Positions 50,552 through 61,098 of a stretch of DNA of 64,000 bases are shown here, one piece after another; positions within the stretch are counted from its first letter, which is position 1, and each line of letters starts with the position of its first letter. Location: positions 3,348,001-3,412,000 of the forward strand of contig NZ_JAGKQQ010000001.1 in the NCBI RefSeq assembly GCF_017939745.1, in the 5' to 3' direction. The notes under the pieces were generated by a model, which was not told the origin of the DNA, searched no databases, and saw nothing but the letters and a program-made list of their open reading frames with translations. Position numbers and translations under genes: made by a program. The stretch comes from Gemmata palustris. GTDB taxonomy: Bacteria; Planctomycetota; Planctomycetia; Gemmatales; Gemmataceae.

Positions 50552-51433
50552 ATGAACGGCCTTTTGGTGATCGACAAACCGGGCGGAATGACCTCGCGCG
50601 ACGCGGTCAACCGCGTCCAGCGCTGGTTCCCGCGGAAGACGAAGATCGGGCACACCGGTACGCTCGACCCGCTCGCGACCGGGGTACTCGTGGTGTGCAT
50701 CGGCGCCGCGACGCGGCTCGCGGACTACGTCCAGGCGATGGGGAAGAGCTACTCGGCGCGCGTCCGGCTCGGCGCGACGAGTAACTCCGACGACGCCGAC
50801 GGCGAAGTGACCGAGACCCCGAACGCGCCCGTTCCCACGCGCGCGCAGATCGACGCCGCGCTCGCGGGGTTCATCGGGAACGTGGAGCAAGTTCCGCCGG
50901 CCGTGTCCGCGCTGAAGATCGACGGCGTCCGCGCTCACAAGCTGGAGCGCAAGGGACTGGAACCGAAGCCGAGCGCCCGCGCCGTGTCGATCTACGCGAT
51001 CCGCGTGACGGGCTTCGCGTGGCCGTACCTCGACGTGGAAGTCGATTGCGGGAAGGGGACGTACATTCGCTCCATCGCGCGCGACCTCGGCGCTGCACTC
51101 GGGTGCGGCGGGTTGGTGCAGACGCTCCGGCGCACGCGGGTCGGGCCGTTCCGCGCGGAGCAAGGGGTGAACGTGGACGCGGTCCCGGCGCGAGTGACGC
51201 TGCTCCCGATGATGGACGTGCTCACGGGCATGAAGCAGGTGCGGCTCAACGCGGACGAGGTCGCGCGGCTCCGCTGCGGTCAGTTCATCAGCTTGCCCGC
51301 GGACCGCGTGCCCCCGGAGGGCGAGGAGCTGGCGATTCTCGGCGATCAGGCGGAGCTGGTGGGAATTGGCGTCTTCGAGCGCGGGCTGCTCAAGCCGCAA
51401 GTCGTGTTCGCCGCGGGCGACCGGCCGGCGTGA
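50552..51433 (+). CDS. truB: tRNA pseudouridine-55 synthase TruB
   Basis: 293 residues. GLLVIDKPGGMTSRDAVNRV opens the protein. KIGHTGTLDPLATGVLVVCIG carries the catalytic Asp (GTLDP). YSARVRLGATSNSDDADGEV and CGKGTYIRSIARDLG complete the family signature. It modifies U55 in the T-loop of tRNAs in the cytosol. It may be co-transcribed with the GNAT gene. Confidence 0.95.
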   Translation: MNGLLVIDKPGGMTSRDAVNRVQRWFPRKTKIGHTGTLDPLATGVLVVCIGAATRLADYVQAMGKSYSARVRLGATSNSDDADGEVTETPNAPVPTRAQIDAALAGFIGNVEQVPPAVSALKIDGVRAHKLERKGLEPKPSARAVSIYAIRVTGFAWPYLDVEVDCGKGTYIRSIARDLGAALGCGGLVQTLRRTRVGPFRAEQGVNVDAVPARVTLLPMMDVLTGMKQVRLNADEVARLRCGQFISLPADRVPPEGEELAILGDQAELVGIGVFERGLLKPQVVFAAGDRPA

Positions 51434-51520
51434 GTCCGCCAGGGGTCGCACTCGTGTGGCGCGTCACCCCTGGCTACTATCCGTCATACCCAAGAGCCGG
51501 GCCGCGAGCCAGGGTATTGG

Positions 51521-51740
51521 TTTTGCCCTCTCCCCTTGCGGGAGAGGGTGGTGAGGCTTTGCGAACCGGGTGAGGGGTAACCTCCTGAATGTGGAAGCAC
51601 CCCTCACCCCGCCGCGAAGCGCGGCGCCCCTCTCCCGCAAGGGGAGAGGGCACAGCCCAAAGCGGAATCGGTGCCCACGCTTGCAATTCGTTGGCAGCGG
51701 TCGGCTGCAGAAGGACCACTCTTCCATACGATTTGGTATC
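51521..51740. repeat. R5 repeat element, second locus
   Basis: TTTTGCCCTCTCCCCTTGCG...GGTGAGGGGTAACCTCC mirrored by ACCCCTCACCCCGCCGCG and CTCTCCCGCAAGGGGAGAGG (to 51652). The continuation GGTCGGCTGCAGAAGGACC and CGATTTGGTAT (51699-51740) is the inverse of 43592-43630. It lies between convergent truB and DUF1559 genes. Confidence 0.75.
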
Positions 51741-52704
51741 AGTCGTTCGCGATCACTTCGCCGCCGGCGCGGGTGCAGAGCGCGGCCAGCGTGCGAATCG
51801 ACATGCTCTCGCGCAGGAACCGGACGCTGCCGTCCGCCATCGCCGCGTTCGCGCCGCCCGTGTGGAAGGCGTAGACCTCGAACGAGTTGTTGCAGTTGAT
51901 CGCGCACTCGCCGACCAGCGTGTTGCCGTCCGGCGACGTGCCCTCGACGCCGAACCCCTTCTGGTGGTCCGCCCACACGCCCCCGGTCACGCCCCCGGTG
52001 CCGGTCCCGTCGCCGCCGAACGGCGGTTCGCGGCCCGTCACGCGCTTGCCCTTCACCCAGTATTCGGGGCGGTTCGCGTCCTCGGCGATGAGGATCGTGT
52101 TCGACAGCCCGTCGGTGATTTGCGCGACCGTCGAGCCCTGCGAACTCATCACCCCGCGCCAGACGGTGCCGTAGCTGGCCGGGTCCGGGTAGTTGAGGTA
52201 CGCGAGCAGCGTTTGCGCCACGACCGCCACGTTCGTGTAGTCCCACGCGGCGCCCGAGAACGGCGACCCCGACGTGCCCGGGACCGCCGCCTGCCCGATC
52301 CGCTGGCCGTTCGCGCTCGGGCACAGGAACGTCTTCACGCGACTGTTGCGAGCCACCTCGTTCGCGGAATCGTACCAGTTCGCGGTCATCACATAGATGT
52401 TGCGGACGTTCTCTTGCTCGATGTCCGGGAGGACGAGCGCGGGCCACCCGTGGAACGGCGCGGCGAGTGTGTTGGACGGCGGGTACTTCCCGACGCGGAC
52501 CTCGTAATTCGCGCACGCTAGCGCGATCTGTTTCAAGTTGTTCTGGCAACTCATGCGCGCGGCGGCCTCGCGCACCTTCTGCACCGCGGGGAGGAGCAAG
52601 CCGATGAGGACCGCGATGATCGCGATCACCACCAGCAATTCGATCAGCGTGAACCCGGCGCGCGGGGAACGGGCGCCGGGGGGGAGAGAATGCGGGTCGG
52701 GCAT
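51739..52704 (-). CDS. DUF1559 protein with prepilin-type N-terminus
   Basis: 321 residues. [27 protein letters not shown] (about 18-44) is a type IV prepilin-like cleavage and membrane motif, followed by the planctomycete continuation [19 protein letters not shown]. The C-terminal family motif is the H-x9-DG type ([18 protein letters not shown], about 286-303). Hundreds of such proteins occur per planctomycete genome; they are surface or periplasmic and of unknown function. Confidence 0.92.
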   Translation of the reverse strand: MPDPHSLPPGARSPRAGFTLIELLVVIAIIAVLIGLLLPAVQKVREAAARMSCQNNLKQIALACANYEVRVGKYPPSNTLAAPFHGWPALVLPDIEQENVRNIYVMTANWYDSANEVARNSRVKTFLCPSANGQRIGQAAVPGTSGSPFSGAAWDYTNVAVVAQTLLAYLNYPDPASYGTVWRGVMSSQGSTVAQITDGLSNTILIAEDANRPEYWVKGKRVTGREPPFGGDGTGTGGVTGGVWADHQKGFGVEGTSPDGNTLVGECAINCNNSFEVYAFHTGGANAAMADGSVRFLRESMSIRTLAALCTRAGGEVIAND

Positions 52705-52881
52705 TTTGAGAGCAACCTCACGGACGTGGAACCGGGCGAGACCGGCGTTTTAGGGAGGGGCGGTGCGGGCGAACACCGGCGCACTCGAATTGCCCCGATT
52801 CACATTCTAACGTATAACACGTTCACCCCTTTTGCGCAGGACGTGCGCGCGGAAATTGCCCCGATCCCGGAGAGGATAAAC

Positions 52882-54147
<1,266 letters not shown>

Positions 54148-54285
54148 GGGCACCGGCCCTCCAACTCCGTTTGTGAATGGGAACGCCCACCCGCGTGTCA
54201 ACGCGCGGGTGGCGCTAACATCCCTTGACCACATCCACACGTTCAACGACCCGGAAGCACTACTCCAGTTTCCAGCTCTCTGTAA

Positions 54286-54371
54286 CGAACCGCGACCGCA
54301 AGGGAGTGGGAGGCGCTACCGCGATTCACAGCCCGGCGCAACACCGAGAAACCTCGGCCCCGCTCCCTTGC
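54286..54371. repeat. R1 palindrome left of IS copy E
   Basis: CGAACCGCGACCGCAAGGGA and GTGGGAGGCGC, a loop of about 45 nt, then CCCCGCTCCCTTGC up to the IS. The outer half of the second arm is missing because the IS starts after TTGC. Confidence 0.75.
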
Positions 54372-55629
54372 CAGTAGTTTCAAGGCGTTGCGTTGGTTGT
54401 AAGTGTATTGTGTGGCAGGGTAATACATCGTGTGCGTGGGTATCGTGAGCGGATCCGTTGCGTGAGCCAGTCGAGCATCTCGGCCAACGGGAACTGGGCG
54501 ACCCAGGCGGTCGGCGCGAGCCCGCGTGCCCGAGCGATCCGGAGCGTCAGGTACACCCACACCTGGCGCAACAGCAGGGCCACGCCCTCGAGCAGCAACC
54601 GGTACTCGGGGTTGGTGCTGGTGGTCCACCCGCGGGCCTGGTTCTTCTGCCGATAGCTGGTCTCGATCCCGAACCGCTCTCGGTACCGCCGGCGCCCCAA
54701 CCGAGCCCGGTTCGCCTCCGACACGGCGGTCGCATCGCCCCACCCGCGGAACGCGTACACCCGGGCGTGCGATTCGCCCTTCCGTTGCCACACGAGCACC
54801 CGAGTCGATACCGCCTTGCGGCTCTTCTCGGTGACCCACTCCATGGTGGTGATGGTGCCGTGGGGTTGGGTGTAGCTGGCGTTGCGGCGGTTGGTACCGG
54901 TGCCCTTCTTGCGCATCGGGACCGTGTAGCTCAGGTTCCGTTCCTGCAACAGCAACAGGGTCTCCCCGCTGTCGAACCCGGCGTCCAGAACCACCCCGCG
55001 GACCGTGAGCCCGCGGGCCGCCACCTGGTCCAGAAGGGTCTGCACCTGCTGGTGCGGCTTGGTTCCTTTCGTCACGCTCATCAGCCCCACGGTGTACCGC
55101 CGGTGCTTGTGAATCAGTACCCCGGTGGCGTACGCGTGAAAGAACGAGGTCCCGGCCTTCTTGGGTCCGCCGATGATCCCCGGGGTGCTGCGATCCCCAT
55201 AAAAGGGGACGTAATGCACATCGATGGCACACGTCCACCGGCGCCTCCGGTCCCGGCGCGTGAACCCCGCCACCTGGTGAAGGGCATCCACCAACCGGGC
55301 CGTGAGTTGGTCCCGGGAACCCCGGTTGGCGTGCATCGCCTGTCGCGCGGTCTCGTGGGAGAACCCGAAGTACCGGGTCACTACCGCGAACAACGTGCGG
55401 GTGGTGCCCGCGATCAACAGCACCAGGTCGAGCAACTGGGTGCGCGTGACCGACCGCTTGTAGTCGGTCCAACCCAGGGCCCGTTCCAACGTTCGGCGCG
55501 TCAGTGCGTGGACCACCGCCGGGGTGATCGTAGAGTAACCACGTCGCATGGGAGGCTCCCGTTCAAGTGCCTGAGAACCTTGAACTTAGGAACTCCCATG
55601 CGGCACTGCCAAATCACTTGAAACTACTG
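54372..55629 (-). mobile_element. IS copy E (IS4-like, 1258 bp), intact, inverted R1 flanks
   Basis: Terminal repeats CAGTAGTTTCAAG and CTTGAAACTACTG. Flanking tetramers are TTGC (54368-54371) and GCAA (55630-55633). Longest copy and reference for the family. Confidence 0.9.
54380..55549 (-). CDS. IS4-like DDE transposase (intact copy)
   Basis: 389 residues. The N-terminal helical part (TITPAVVHALTRRTLERALG...FGFSHETARQAMHAN) is probably DNA binding. The first catalytic Asp is likely in CAIDVHYVPFYG (about 130) and the second in VVLDAGFDSGETLLLL (about 210). The C-terminal YRERFGIETSYRQKNQ (about 295-310) is the Y-R-E-K signature of IS4-related enzymes with the catalytic Glu. Only this copy in the window is uninterrupted, so it may have mobilised the others. 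The stop lies inside the terminal repeat. Confidence 0.9.
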   Translation of the reverse strand: MRRGYSTITPAVVHALTRRTLERALGWTDYKRSVTRTQLLDLVLLIAGTTRTLFAVVTRYFGFSHETARQAMHANRGSRDQLTARLVDALHQVAGFTRRDRRRRWTCAIDVHYVPFYGDRSTPGIIGGPKKAGTSFFHAYATGVLIHKHRRYTVGLMSVTKGTKPHQQVQTLLDQVAARGLTVRGVVLDAGFDSGETLLLLQERNLSYTVPMRKKGTGTNRRNASYTQPHGTITTMEWVTEKSRKAVSTRVLVWQRKGESHARVYAFRGWGDATAVSEANRARLGRRRYRERFGIETSYRQKNQARGWTTSTNPEYRLLLEGVALLLRQVWVYLTLRIARARGLAPTAWVAQFPLAEMLDWLTQRIRSRYPRTRCITLPHNTLTTNATP

Positions 55630-55707
55630 GCAAGGGAGCGGGAGGCACCCCGTTTATCGTCGCGGTTCAACACACTGGGAGTCCCGCTCCCTTGCGGTCG
55701 CGGCTCG
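55630..55707. repeat. R1 palindrome right of IS copy E
   Basis: GCAAGGGAGCGGGAGGC, a loop, then GTCCCGCTCCCTTGCGG and TCGCGGCTCG. Confidence 0.75.
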
Positions 55708-55787
55708 TCCGACCCGCTACGGCGATCCCGGAACGAGACTAACCCCTACCCTCGGCACGCTTCAGCTCTTTGAGAGCGCCCGAGTCA

Positions 55788-56546
55788 TCACTTCTTCGGG
55801 GTTGGGCGAAGTTTGGCCAGGTCAAACGGCTCACCGACGAGCCCCTTCCAGGTCTTCTTCTGGGTCTCATCGAGGGCCGCCACGACCTTCACCCACGCCT
55901 CCTTGCGGACCTCGTCGATCTTCTCATTGGCGGCAACCACTTTCTCCGGGTCCGGTACCGTGCCGGCGGGGACGAGCCCCCCGAGGCCCGCGTCCTCGCG
56001 AATCTTTCGGCTCTCTTTTCGGACCCCGTCGGCAATGTCCTTGACGGTCTTCTTCTGTTCGTCGCTCAGTTTCAGGGCCGCGCCGATTTCCTTCATGGCC
56101 CCCTTCTGGGACTCGGGATACTCAAAACCCCCGGGGGCCACATCCGGGTCGTTGAAGACCGTGAAGTCTATCGCCTGAATCGCGATCTGTTTGAGCCGCT
56201 TCCGCTGGTCGGCCGTCAGCACGTCATCGACCGCCTTCTTGACCTCCTCGGCCAACTTCGCCTGTTTCTCGCGCATCTCGTCGAATTTGTCCGGGCTGAA
56301 GCCGCCCGCGGCGTTCGGGCCGAATGCGTCGGTGAATTCCTTGTTGAACGCGGCCTGCTTATCGGCGGCGGGCTTGAGCTTCCCCTTTTGCTCGGCGGTC
56401 AGTTTGATCTCGGCCTGGAGTGCGGCATTGGTTGGCAACAGGACGTTCATGTCGTTGCCGAAGGCGATACCGGCTGGCTGGGCCGGAACCGCCGGGACGA
56501 CGCCGGCGAAGAGCGACACCGCCAGAACGCATCGAATCATCCGCAT
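55788..56546 (-). CDS. Secreted helical protein, Spy/LTXXQ-like
   Basis: 252 residues with a signal peptide (MIRCVLAVSLFAGVVPAVPAQ). The mature part is helical with repeated KLTAEQKGKLKPAADKQ, VLTADQRKRLKQIAIQ and LKLSDEQKKTVKDIAD segments, the L-T/S-x-x-Q-x-x-x-L pattern of Spy/CpxP-like periplasmic proteins. Planctomycetes carry many such proteins; function presumed periplasmic and unproven. Confidence 0.75.
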   Translation of the reverse strand: MRMIRCVLAVSLFAGVVPAVPAQPAGIAFGNDMNVLLPTNAALQAEIKLTAEQKGKLKPAADKQAAFNKEFTDAFGPNAAGGFSPDKFDEMREKQAKLAEEVKKAVDDVLTADQRKRLKQIAIQAIDFTVFNDPDVAPGGFEYPESQKGAMKEIGAALKLSDEQKKTVKDIADGVRKESRKIREDAGLGGLVPAGTVPDPEKVVAANEKIDEVRKEAWVKVVAALDETQKKTWKGLVGEPFDLAKLRPTPKK

Positions 56547-56824
56547 GACAGCACCCTGTGGGAAGTTCGGGAACGCAGGCTCCCAACTTTATGCGGAAGT
56601 GAGCGGAAGGGGAACGAAAAAACGAACACCGGTGAATACCACCCCACGACCATGAGGTACTATTGCTCTAACGGGCAGTGGTTTTCTTCGAGCATTCCCC
56701 TTCGGCAGCATCCCGAGCCGAACCTCCGATTCTCGCGGCCGCGTCGCTAACATTTCGGGTCACCGGGAACCGCGCGCCTCCAATTTACACGAATCGTCCG
56801 TATTGAGATCCGTGTAGCGACTGA

Positions 56825-56942
56825 ACGAGCCGCGACCGCAAGGGAGCGGGGCTTCCAGTGCTCAATCGCGACCACGAGATACGTGTCGCGCTTCCGTAGC
56901 GACCCAACGAGCCGCGACCGCAAGAGGGTGGGTGGCACTACC
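56825..56942. repeat. R1-related repeats, degenerate
   Basis: CGAGCCGCGACCGCAAGGGA at 56825 with a loop (AATCGCGACCACGAGATACG) matching the 36889 copy, then a second arm CGAGCCGCGACCGCAAGAGG at 56908. Both arms point the same way. The rest of 56547-56963 has no gene. Confidence 0.6.
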
Positions 56943-56963
56943 ACCGTGTCCAGGTTGAAGCAC

Positions 56964-57536
56964 TTACTTCTGCAGTTCCTTCCCCCTAAACCGGAGCGTC
57001 TCGCCGTACACGCTCACGCTGCCGGGTTTCTCCGAGGCCAACGGGCCGGCTTCCATTGATTCCGTGGGAATGTTCTTTGGGCGCTTGCTCCCACCAAGAG
57101 GGACGTTCCCCACCTCCGAGCCGTCCGCTAACCAGAACACACGCACCGCGTAGGAGTCGGACTCCGGCGGTTTGATGGGCGGGGCGCCCCCAAAATCCTC
57201 GACCTTCCAACTCGCGGACCACACCAGCACGTACAGGCGCTCGGCATCGGCCGTGACGCCAACGATACGGGTCTGGGAGTACGGGGTACGGTTGAGCCCC
57301 ATCGGGATGGGAATGCCGATCGTCGTGCCGGACCTGAAGAGAACCGTCAACTTCCCACTCGGGAGGGCGGTGTGCATGAGGAGCGGAGCGGCGGGCGGGT
57401 ACTCACGGAACAATATTTGTCGGGCGGAATTCGCGAGCGCATGAACGATGAACGCGTCTCCCTTGGTTACGACGACCGGTTGGTCCGCTTTCGGATCGGC
57501 GGCAAGTAGAATGGTGAGCGCGGCGAGTGCGAGCAT
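56964..57536 (-). CDS. Small secreted hypothetical protein
   Basis: 190 residues with a short signal sequence (MLALAALTILLAAD). Beta-rich (GKLTVLFRSGTTIGIPIPM, RIVGVTADAERLYVLVWSAS, SVSVYGETLRFRGKEL). It could form a small propeller-like or beta-sandwich domain; no family recognised. Confidence 0.6.
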   Translation of the reverse strand: MLALAALTILLAADPKADQPVVVTKGDAFIVHALANSARQILFREYPPAAPLLMHTALPSGKLTVLFRSGTTIGIPIPMGLNRTPYSQTRIVGVTADAERLYVLVWSASWKVEDFGGAPPIKPPESDSYAVRVFWLADGSEVGNVPLGGSKRPKNIPTESMEAGPLASEKPGSVSVYGETLRFRGKELQK

Positions 57537-57691
57537 CGGGTCGGCCTCCGGTGGACGGTGAGGCCATGATAACTCTTCGAGGCGCCGACTACGGGAACTG
57601 TTACGCGAGCGTTACTGGCGGTTCGCCTCTCGTGGTTCGCAGCGCCGAGTCGCGGTCGGGACCGGGCGAGGAGCATTCCACCTCCGTGTTC

Positions 57692-57849
57692 GGTACCCCG
57701 AAGGGATTGTACATCCTCAGCCCAGGGTCGCGAGCTCGGCGAGCGCACCCTGGGGAACAAGCGGCACGCTGCGGCATTGCCGTTGAACCATTGTTTCCCA
57801 GGGTGCGCGTTGCGACCCTGGGCTGTGATGTGCAACTCCTTCGGGGTAA
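57692..57849. repeat. R2 palindromic element, copy 3
   Basis: GGTACCCCGAAGGGATTGTA and CAGCCCAGGGTCG, then CACCCTGGGG, mirrored by TCCCAGGGTGCG, CGACCCTGGGCT and CTCCTTCGGGGTA. A simpler arrangement than at 8519 and 32383. It occupies the gap ahead of the 57929 gene. Confidence 0.7.
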
Positions 57850-57928
57850 AATCCAAATCTGAATTGAATGACCGTCGGAGCGGCGGGAACAACAGACTGG
57901 ATGTCATGAAAGGGTTACGAGGTGCGGC

Positions 57929-58771
57929 GTGAGTGATCCGTTTTCGACCGCGATCCGCCGATACATGCCGTGGCCGGAGTACCGGGCACTCAAGGCGAAC
58001 CTGTCTCACGGGAGCCTGATCGAGCGCGCTGACATTTCCCGCGCCGAAATCGACGCGCGCCTAGCGACGTTGCGGAACGCAGAGGAACAATGGGGCTTCG
58101 TGTACCTCGGTGAGCGGCAGTGGCTCGAGCGCCGATTGGAACAGAACAGCGCGATCACGTATGGCGCTTGGGTCGGAGACGTGTTGGAAAATACTGTATT
58201 TTATGGATACTCCTACGAGACAAGTTATTATCGAGGTAAGGACTGGAATGGATACAAAGGCCATACTGATGACCTATCACTGCTTTGGCTGCCTCCTGAA
58301 TTGCCGTTTGATAACACAGAATTTTGGTACGTCAACGCAACCATTGCAGGTGACAAAGCAGGAATTGATAATTATAACTTATGCCATTTATTTGATATTA
58401 TTCATGATTTATCATATTACCTGAATAGATTTTACAATGGCCACAGGGAACACATGTCGTTCGGCGATATACGCGTTCTCGGCGACTATCAGTGGCAAAT
58501 GTGGACAGCCACTGACTATGGCCACGTCCCCTACGATTTTTGCGGTCAGGCCCGGGTGCCGTTTTCTGAAAGTTCGGCGTGGCTAACTCCCAATGTCACC
58601 GCCATCGCCGAAAGTATCGACGCGAACCGCGCGTTCGACCAGATGCCAATTCTGGCCGATGCCCTCGAAGAAGCCGGGTGCGATGACGGCGATGTCCTCG
58701 ATCACTTCCGGCACGAGCGCCGGCACACGCAGCGCTGTTTGATCCTGGACTGGTTGTTAGGCAAGAAATAA
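57929..58771 (+). CDS. Chimeric protein with MTEAEWL-family-type tail and AT-rich centre
   Basis: 280 residues from a GTG start. The N-terminal part (SDPFSTAIRRYMPWPEYRALK) is unlike other family members. The last 55 residues (DQMPILADALEEAGCDDGD, VLDHFRHERRHTQRC, LDWLLGKK) match the tail of the MTEAEWL family, though diverged. The centre (about 58190-58450) is strikingly AT-rich, with TATTTTATGGATAC and TTGATATTATTCATG, and encodes an aromatic, Asn/Tyr-rich segment (FYGYSYETSYYRGKDWNGY). The reading frame stays open throughout. This may be a recently acquired variable centre joined to a conserved tail. Function unknown. Confidence 0.7.
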   Translation: MSDPFSTAIRRYMPWPEYRALKANLSHGSLIERADISRAEIDARLATLRNAEEQWGFVYLGERQWLERRLEQNSAITYGAWVGDVLENTVFYGYSYETSYYRGKDWNGYKGHTDDLSLLWLPPELPFDNTEFWYVNATIAGDKAGIDNYNLCHLFDIIHDLSYYLNRFYNGHREHMSFGDIRVLGDYQWQMWTATDYGHVPYDFCGQARVPFSESSAWLTPNVTAIAESIDANRAFDQMPILADALEEAGCDDGDVLDHFRHERRHTQRCLILDWLLGKK

Positions 58772-58785
58772 ACGCCCCGTGCCCG

Positions 58786-60303
58786 CTACGACCCCGTCCG
58801 GGTGAACAGCGCGAGCGAGCTAATCACCGTCTGCGATACGCCCCACGCGAGCGGCACCCCGACCCACGCCCACCGGAACGCCAGCGTGGGCCAGTCGAAC
58901 GCGACCGGGGCAGTCGCTTCGGATGGGGTGGTCGCGGCTTGCGTTGTGGTGCCCGCTGCGGCCGGCTGAGCGGGCACGACTCGGCGGACGAACAGGTTGC
59001 ACGCGAACCCGACGATGAGCAACCCCGCCATCAGGTACATCGTCAGCGTGTACGCGTCCGCCTTCGGCACGCCGCTGTTGATCTGGTGCTCGCGGATGTA
59101 GTTCACCAGCACCGGACCCGCCACGCCCGCCAGCGACCACGCGGTCAATAGCCGGCCGTGGATCGCGCCGACCTGCGCCGTGCCGAACTGGTCCCGGAGG
59201 TACGCGGGGATCGTCGCGAACCCGCCGCCGTACATGCTGATGACGACCCCGTAACACAGCACGAACAGCGCCACGTTCCCCAGGTGCCCGGTCGTCGGCG
59301 TGAGCGCGTACAGGACCGTGCCGAGCGCGAAGAAGATCGCGTAGGTCGGCTTGCGGCCGAGCGCGTCGGACGTGGACGACCACGCGAACCGCCCGGCCAT
59401 GTTGAAGAGGCTCAGCAGCCCCACGAACCCGGTCGCCGCGGCCTCCAGCACGTGCCCGGGGAACATCTCCTGAATCATCGGCGACGCCTGTTCCAGAACG
59501 CCGATCCCGGCCGTCACGTTCAGGAGCAGCACGGCCCACAGGAGCCAGAACGACCGCGTGCGGATCGCGGCGTTCGGCGTCACGCTCGGGACACTCGAGA
59601 CCGTTTTCTTCACCGCGCCGGGCGGCTTCCAGCCGGGCGCCGGGATGCGCACCGTCAGCGCGCCGAACATCATGAAGGCGAAGTACACGACGCCCATCAC
59701 CAGGAACGTTTCCCGCACGCCCATCGATTCCGGCGTGCGGAAGTGGGCCATCAGCACGCGCGACAGCGGCGCGCCGATCATGGACCCGCCGCCGAACCCC
59801 ATGATCGCCAGCCCGGTCGCCATTCCGGGCCGGTCCGGGAACCACTTGATGAGCGTGGACACGGGCGAGATGTACCCGAGCCCCAGGCCGATCCCGCCGA
59901 GCACGCCGTACCCCAGGTACAGCAGCCAGAGCTGGTGCATCCACACGCCGACCGCGGACACCAGGAACCCGCTGCCGAAACAGACCGCCGACGCGAACAT
60001 CGCCTTGCGCGGCCCGACCCGATCGAGCCACGAGCCGAACAGCGCGGCGGAGAGCCCGAGGAACACGATCGCGATGCTGAACACCCACGCCACGTCCGGC
60101 TGGCTCCAGTCGCCGGGCGCGGGGTCCGTGATCCCGACGAGCTTCGTGAGCGGGAGCTTGAACACGCTGAACGCATAGGCTTCGCCGATGGCGAGGTGGA
60201 TCGCCAGCGCCGCGGGCGGTACGAGCCACCGGTTGAATCCCGGCGGGGCGATGGTGCGCTGGCGGTCGAAGAAGCCTGGTGCGGAAGTGGCCAAAGTGGA
60301 CAT
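58786..60303 (-). CDS. MFS transporter, OFA (oxalate/formate antiporter) family-like
   Basis: 505 residues from MSTLATSAPGFFDRQRTI; the open frame to 60585 is non-coding. Twelve predicted helices: LVPPAALAIHLAIGEAYAFSVF first. The MFS motif A-like GSWLDRVGPRKAMF follows helix 2, and STSDALGRKPTYAIFF is its counterpart in the second half. GYGVLGGIGLGLGYISPVSTLIKWFPDRPGMATGLAIMGFGGG is the OFA-type region. An extra C-terminal membrane segment follows a Thr/Ala-rich linker. Substrate likely a small organic anion, unproven. Confidence 0.88.
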   Translation of the reverse strand: MSTLATSAPGFFDRQRTIAPPGFNRWLVPPAALAIHLAIGEAYAFSVFKLPLTKLVGITDPAPGDWSQPDVAWVFSIAIVFLGLSAALFGSWLDRVGPRKAMFASAVCFGSGFLVSAVGVWMHQLWLLYLGYGVLGGIGLGLGYISPVSTLIKWFPDRPGMATGLAIMGFGGGSMIGAPLSRVLMAHFRTPESMGVRETFLVMGVVYFAFMMFGALTVRIPAPGWKPPGAVKKTVSSVPSVTPNAAIRTRSFWLLWAVLLLNVTAGIGVLEQASPMIQEMFPGHVLEAAATGFVGLLSLFNMAGRFAWSSTSDALGRKPTYAIFFALGTVLYALTPTTGHLGNVALFVLCYGVVISMYGGGFATIPAYLRDQFGTAQVGAIHGRLLTAWSLAGVAGPVLVNYIREHQINSGVPKADAYTLTMYLMAGLLIVGFACNLFVRRVVPAQPAAAGTTTQAATTPSEATAPVAFDWPTLAFRWAWVGVPLAWGVSQTVISSLALFTRTGS

Positions 60304-60445
60304 GGAGTTGTCTCGTTCGCTCGAAGTGCAGGCGCGGACGGGCTTTTGTCGCGTCACACACTGGTCTAGCAAAGGGAGATAGCGAACCCCGTGCCCCTCC
60401 ATTACAAATGTCGTTCGCGAATCTCTGCGTCCCTGCGGCGCTCCC

Positions 60446-60640
60446 GGGCGAACGGCCGGTGTCAGCCGGCCGGTGAGAGCTACACACGGTGCCACCTGCA
60501 CCGTTGCGGGGCGAGCACCGGCAACGATGAGTGATCCGGGGTTGGCGCCGCACCCACCGGCCGGCTGACACCGGCCGTTCGCCAAGTGCCGCGCTCGCGG
60601 GGTGATGCGCCACCGGCGGGCTCACGCCGCGCCGTTCGCC
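60446..60640. repeat. R7 hairpin repeat cluster
   Basis: GGGCGAACGGCCGGTGTCAG and CCGGCCGGTG at 60446, mirrored at 60554 by CACCGGCCGGCTGACACCGG and CCGTTCGCC. A third degenerate arm ends at 60640 (GCGCCGTTCGCC). It occupies the gap before the 60668 gene. Confidence 0.7.
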
Positions 60641-60667
60641 AAATGCCGGCTCGCCCGGCCGTGCGAC

Positions 60668-61039
60668 TTACTTGTCCTTGAGCCGGACGAACGCGCGCTC
60701 CTTGCCCTTCTCGTCGGTGGTGACCATGTCCGTGTCGGTCAGCTTGGTAATGGTGCGGACCGATTTCTGTTCCTGGTCGCCCAGCTTCATCGTCAGGGAG
60801 ATCTTGTTGCCGTCGAGCTTGTAACTGCCCTCGCCCTTGAACTCCATGTCGTTCCGGGTCACGGTGAGTAGGGCCTTGCCGTCCTTCGCGAACTCGAGCA
60901 CGACCTTCGATTCCATCTTGTCCTTCGCCTCCCACTTGCCGACCAGTTTCGCGGTGTCGATCTTCTCGTCCTTCTTGTCTTCTGCCAGCGCCGGGTGGCA
61001 CACCAGCACCGCCAGCGTTCCCATCAGCATCGCGCGCAT
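60668..61039 (-). CDS. Small secreted protein, TIGR03066-like Gemmata paralogous family
   Basis: 123 residues from MRAMLMGTLAVLVCHPALAED (signal peptide). Mature part: KLVGKWEAKDKMESKVVLEFAKDGKALLTV, GEGSYKLDGNKISLTM, MVTTDEKGKERAFVRL. This lipocalin-like pattern (GKWE start, KDGK turn, G-x-Y-x-L-D-G) fits the TIGR03066 family of Gemmata. It lies next to 61099, which is also secreted and on the same strand. Confidence 0.75.
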   Translation of the reverse strand: MRAMLMGTLAVLVCHPALAEDKKDEKIDTAKLVGKWEAKDKMESKVVLEFAKDGKALLTVTRNDMEFKGEGSYKLDGNKISLTMKLGDQEQKSVRTITKLTDTDMVTTDEKGKERAFVRLKDK

Positions 61040-61098
61040 CACGTTCCCTTTCAGAAGGTGTTTCAGTGCCTCGGTCCCCGCTCGTTTTAGGGCGCCGG

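Noticed and set aside
52690-52881. Longer metK start at 52690 and a SAM-responsive riboswitch upstream
   Set aside because: The extension has no family similarity, and no SAM-riboswitch-like conserved core was seen in 52705-52881.
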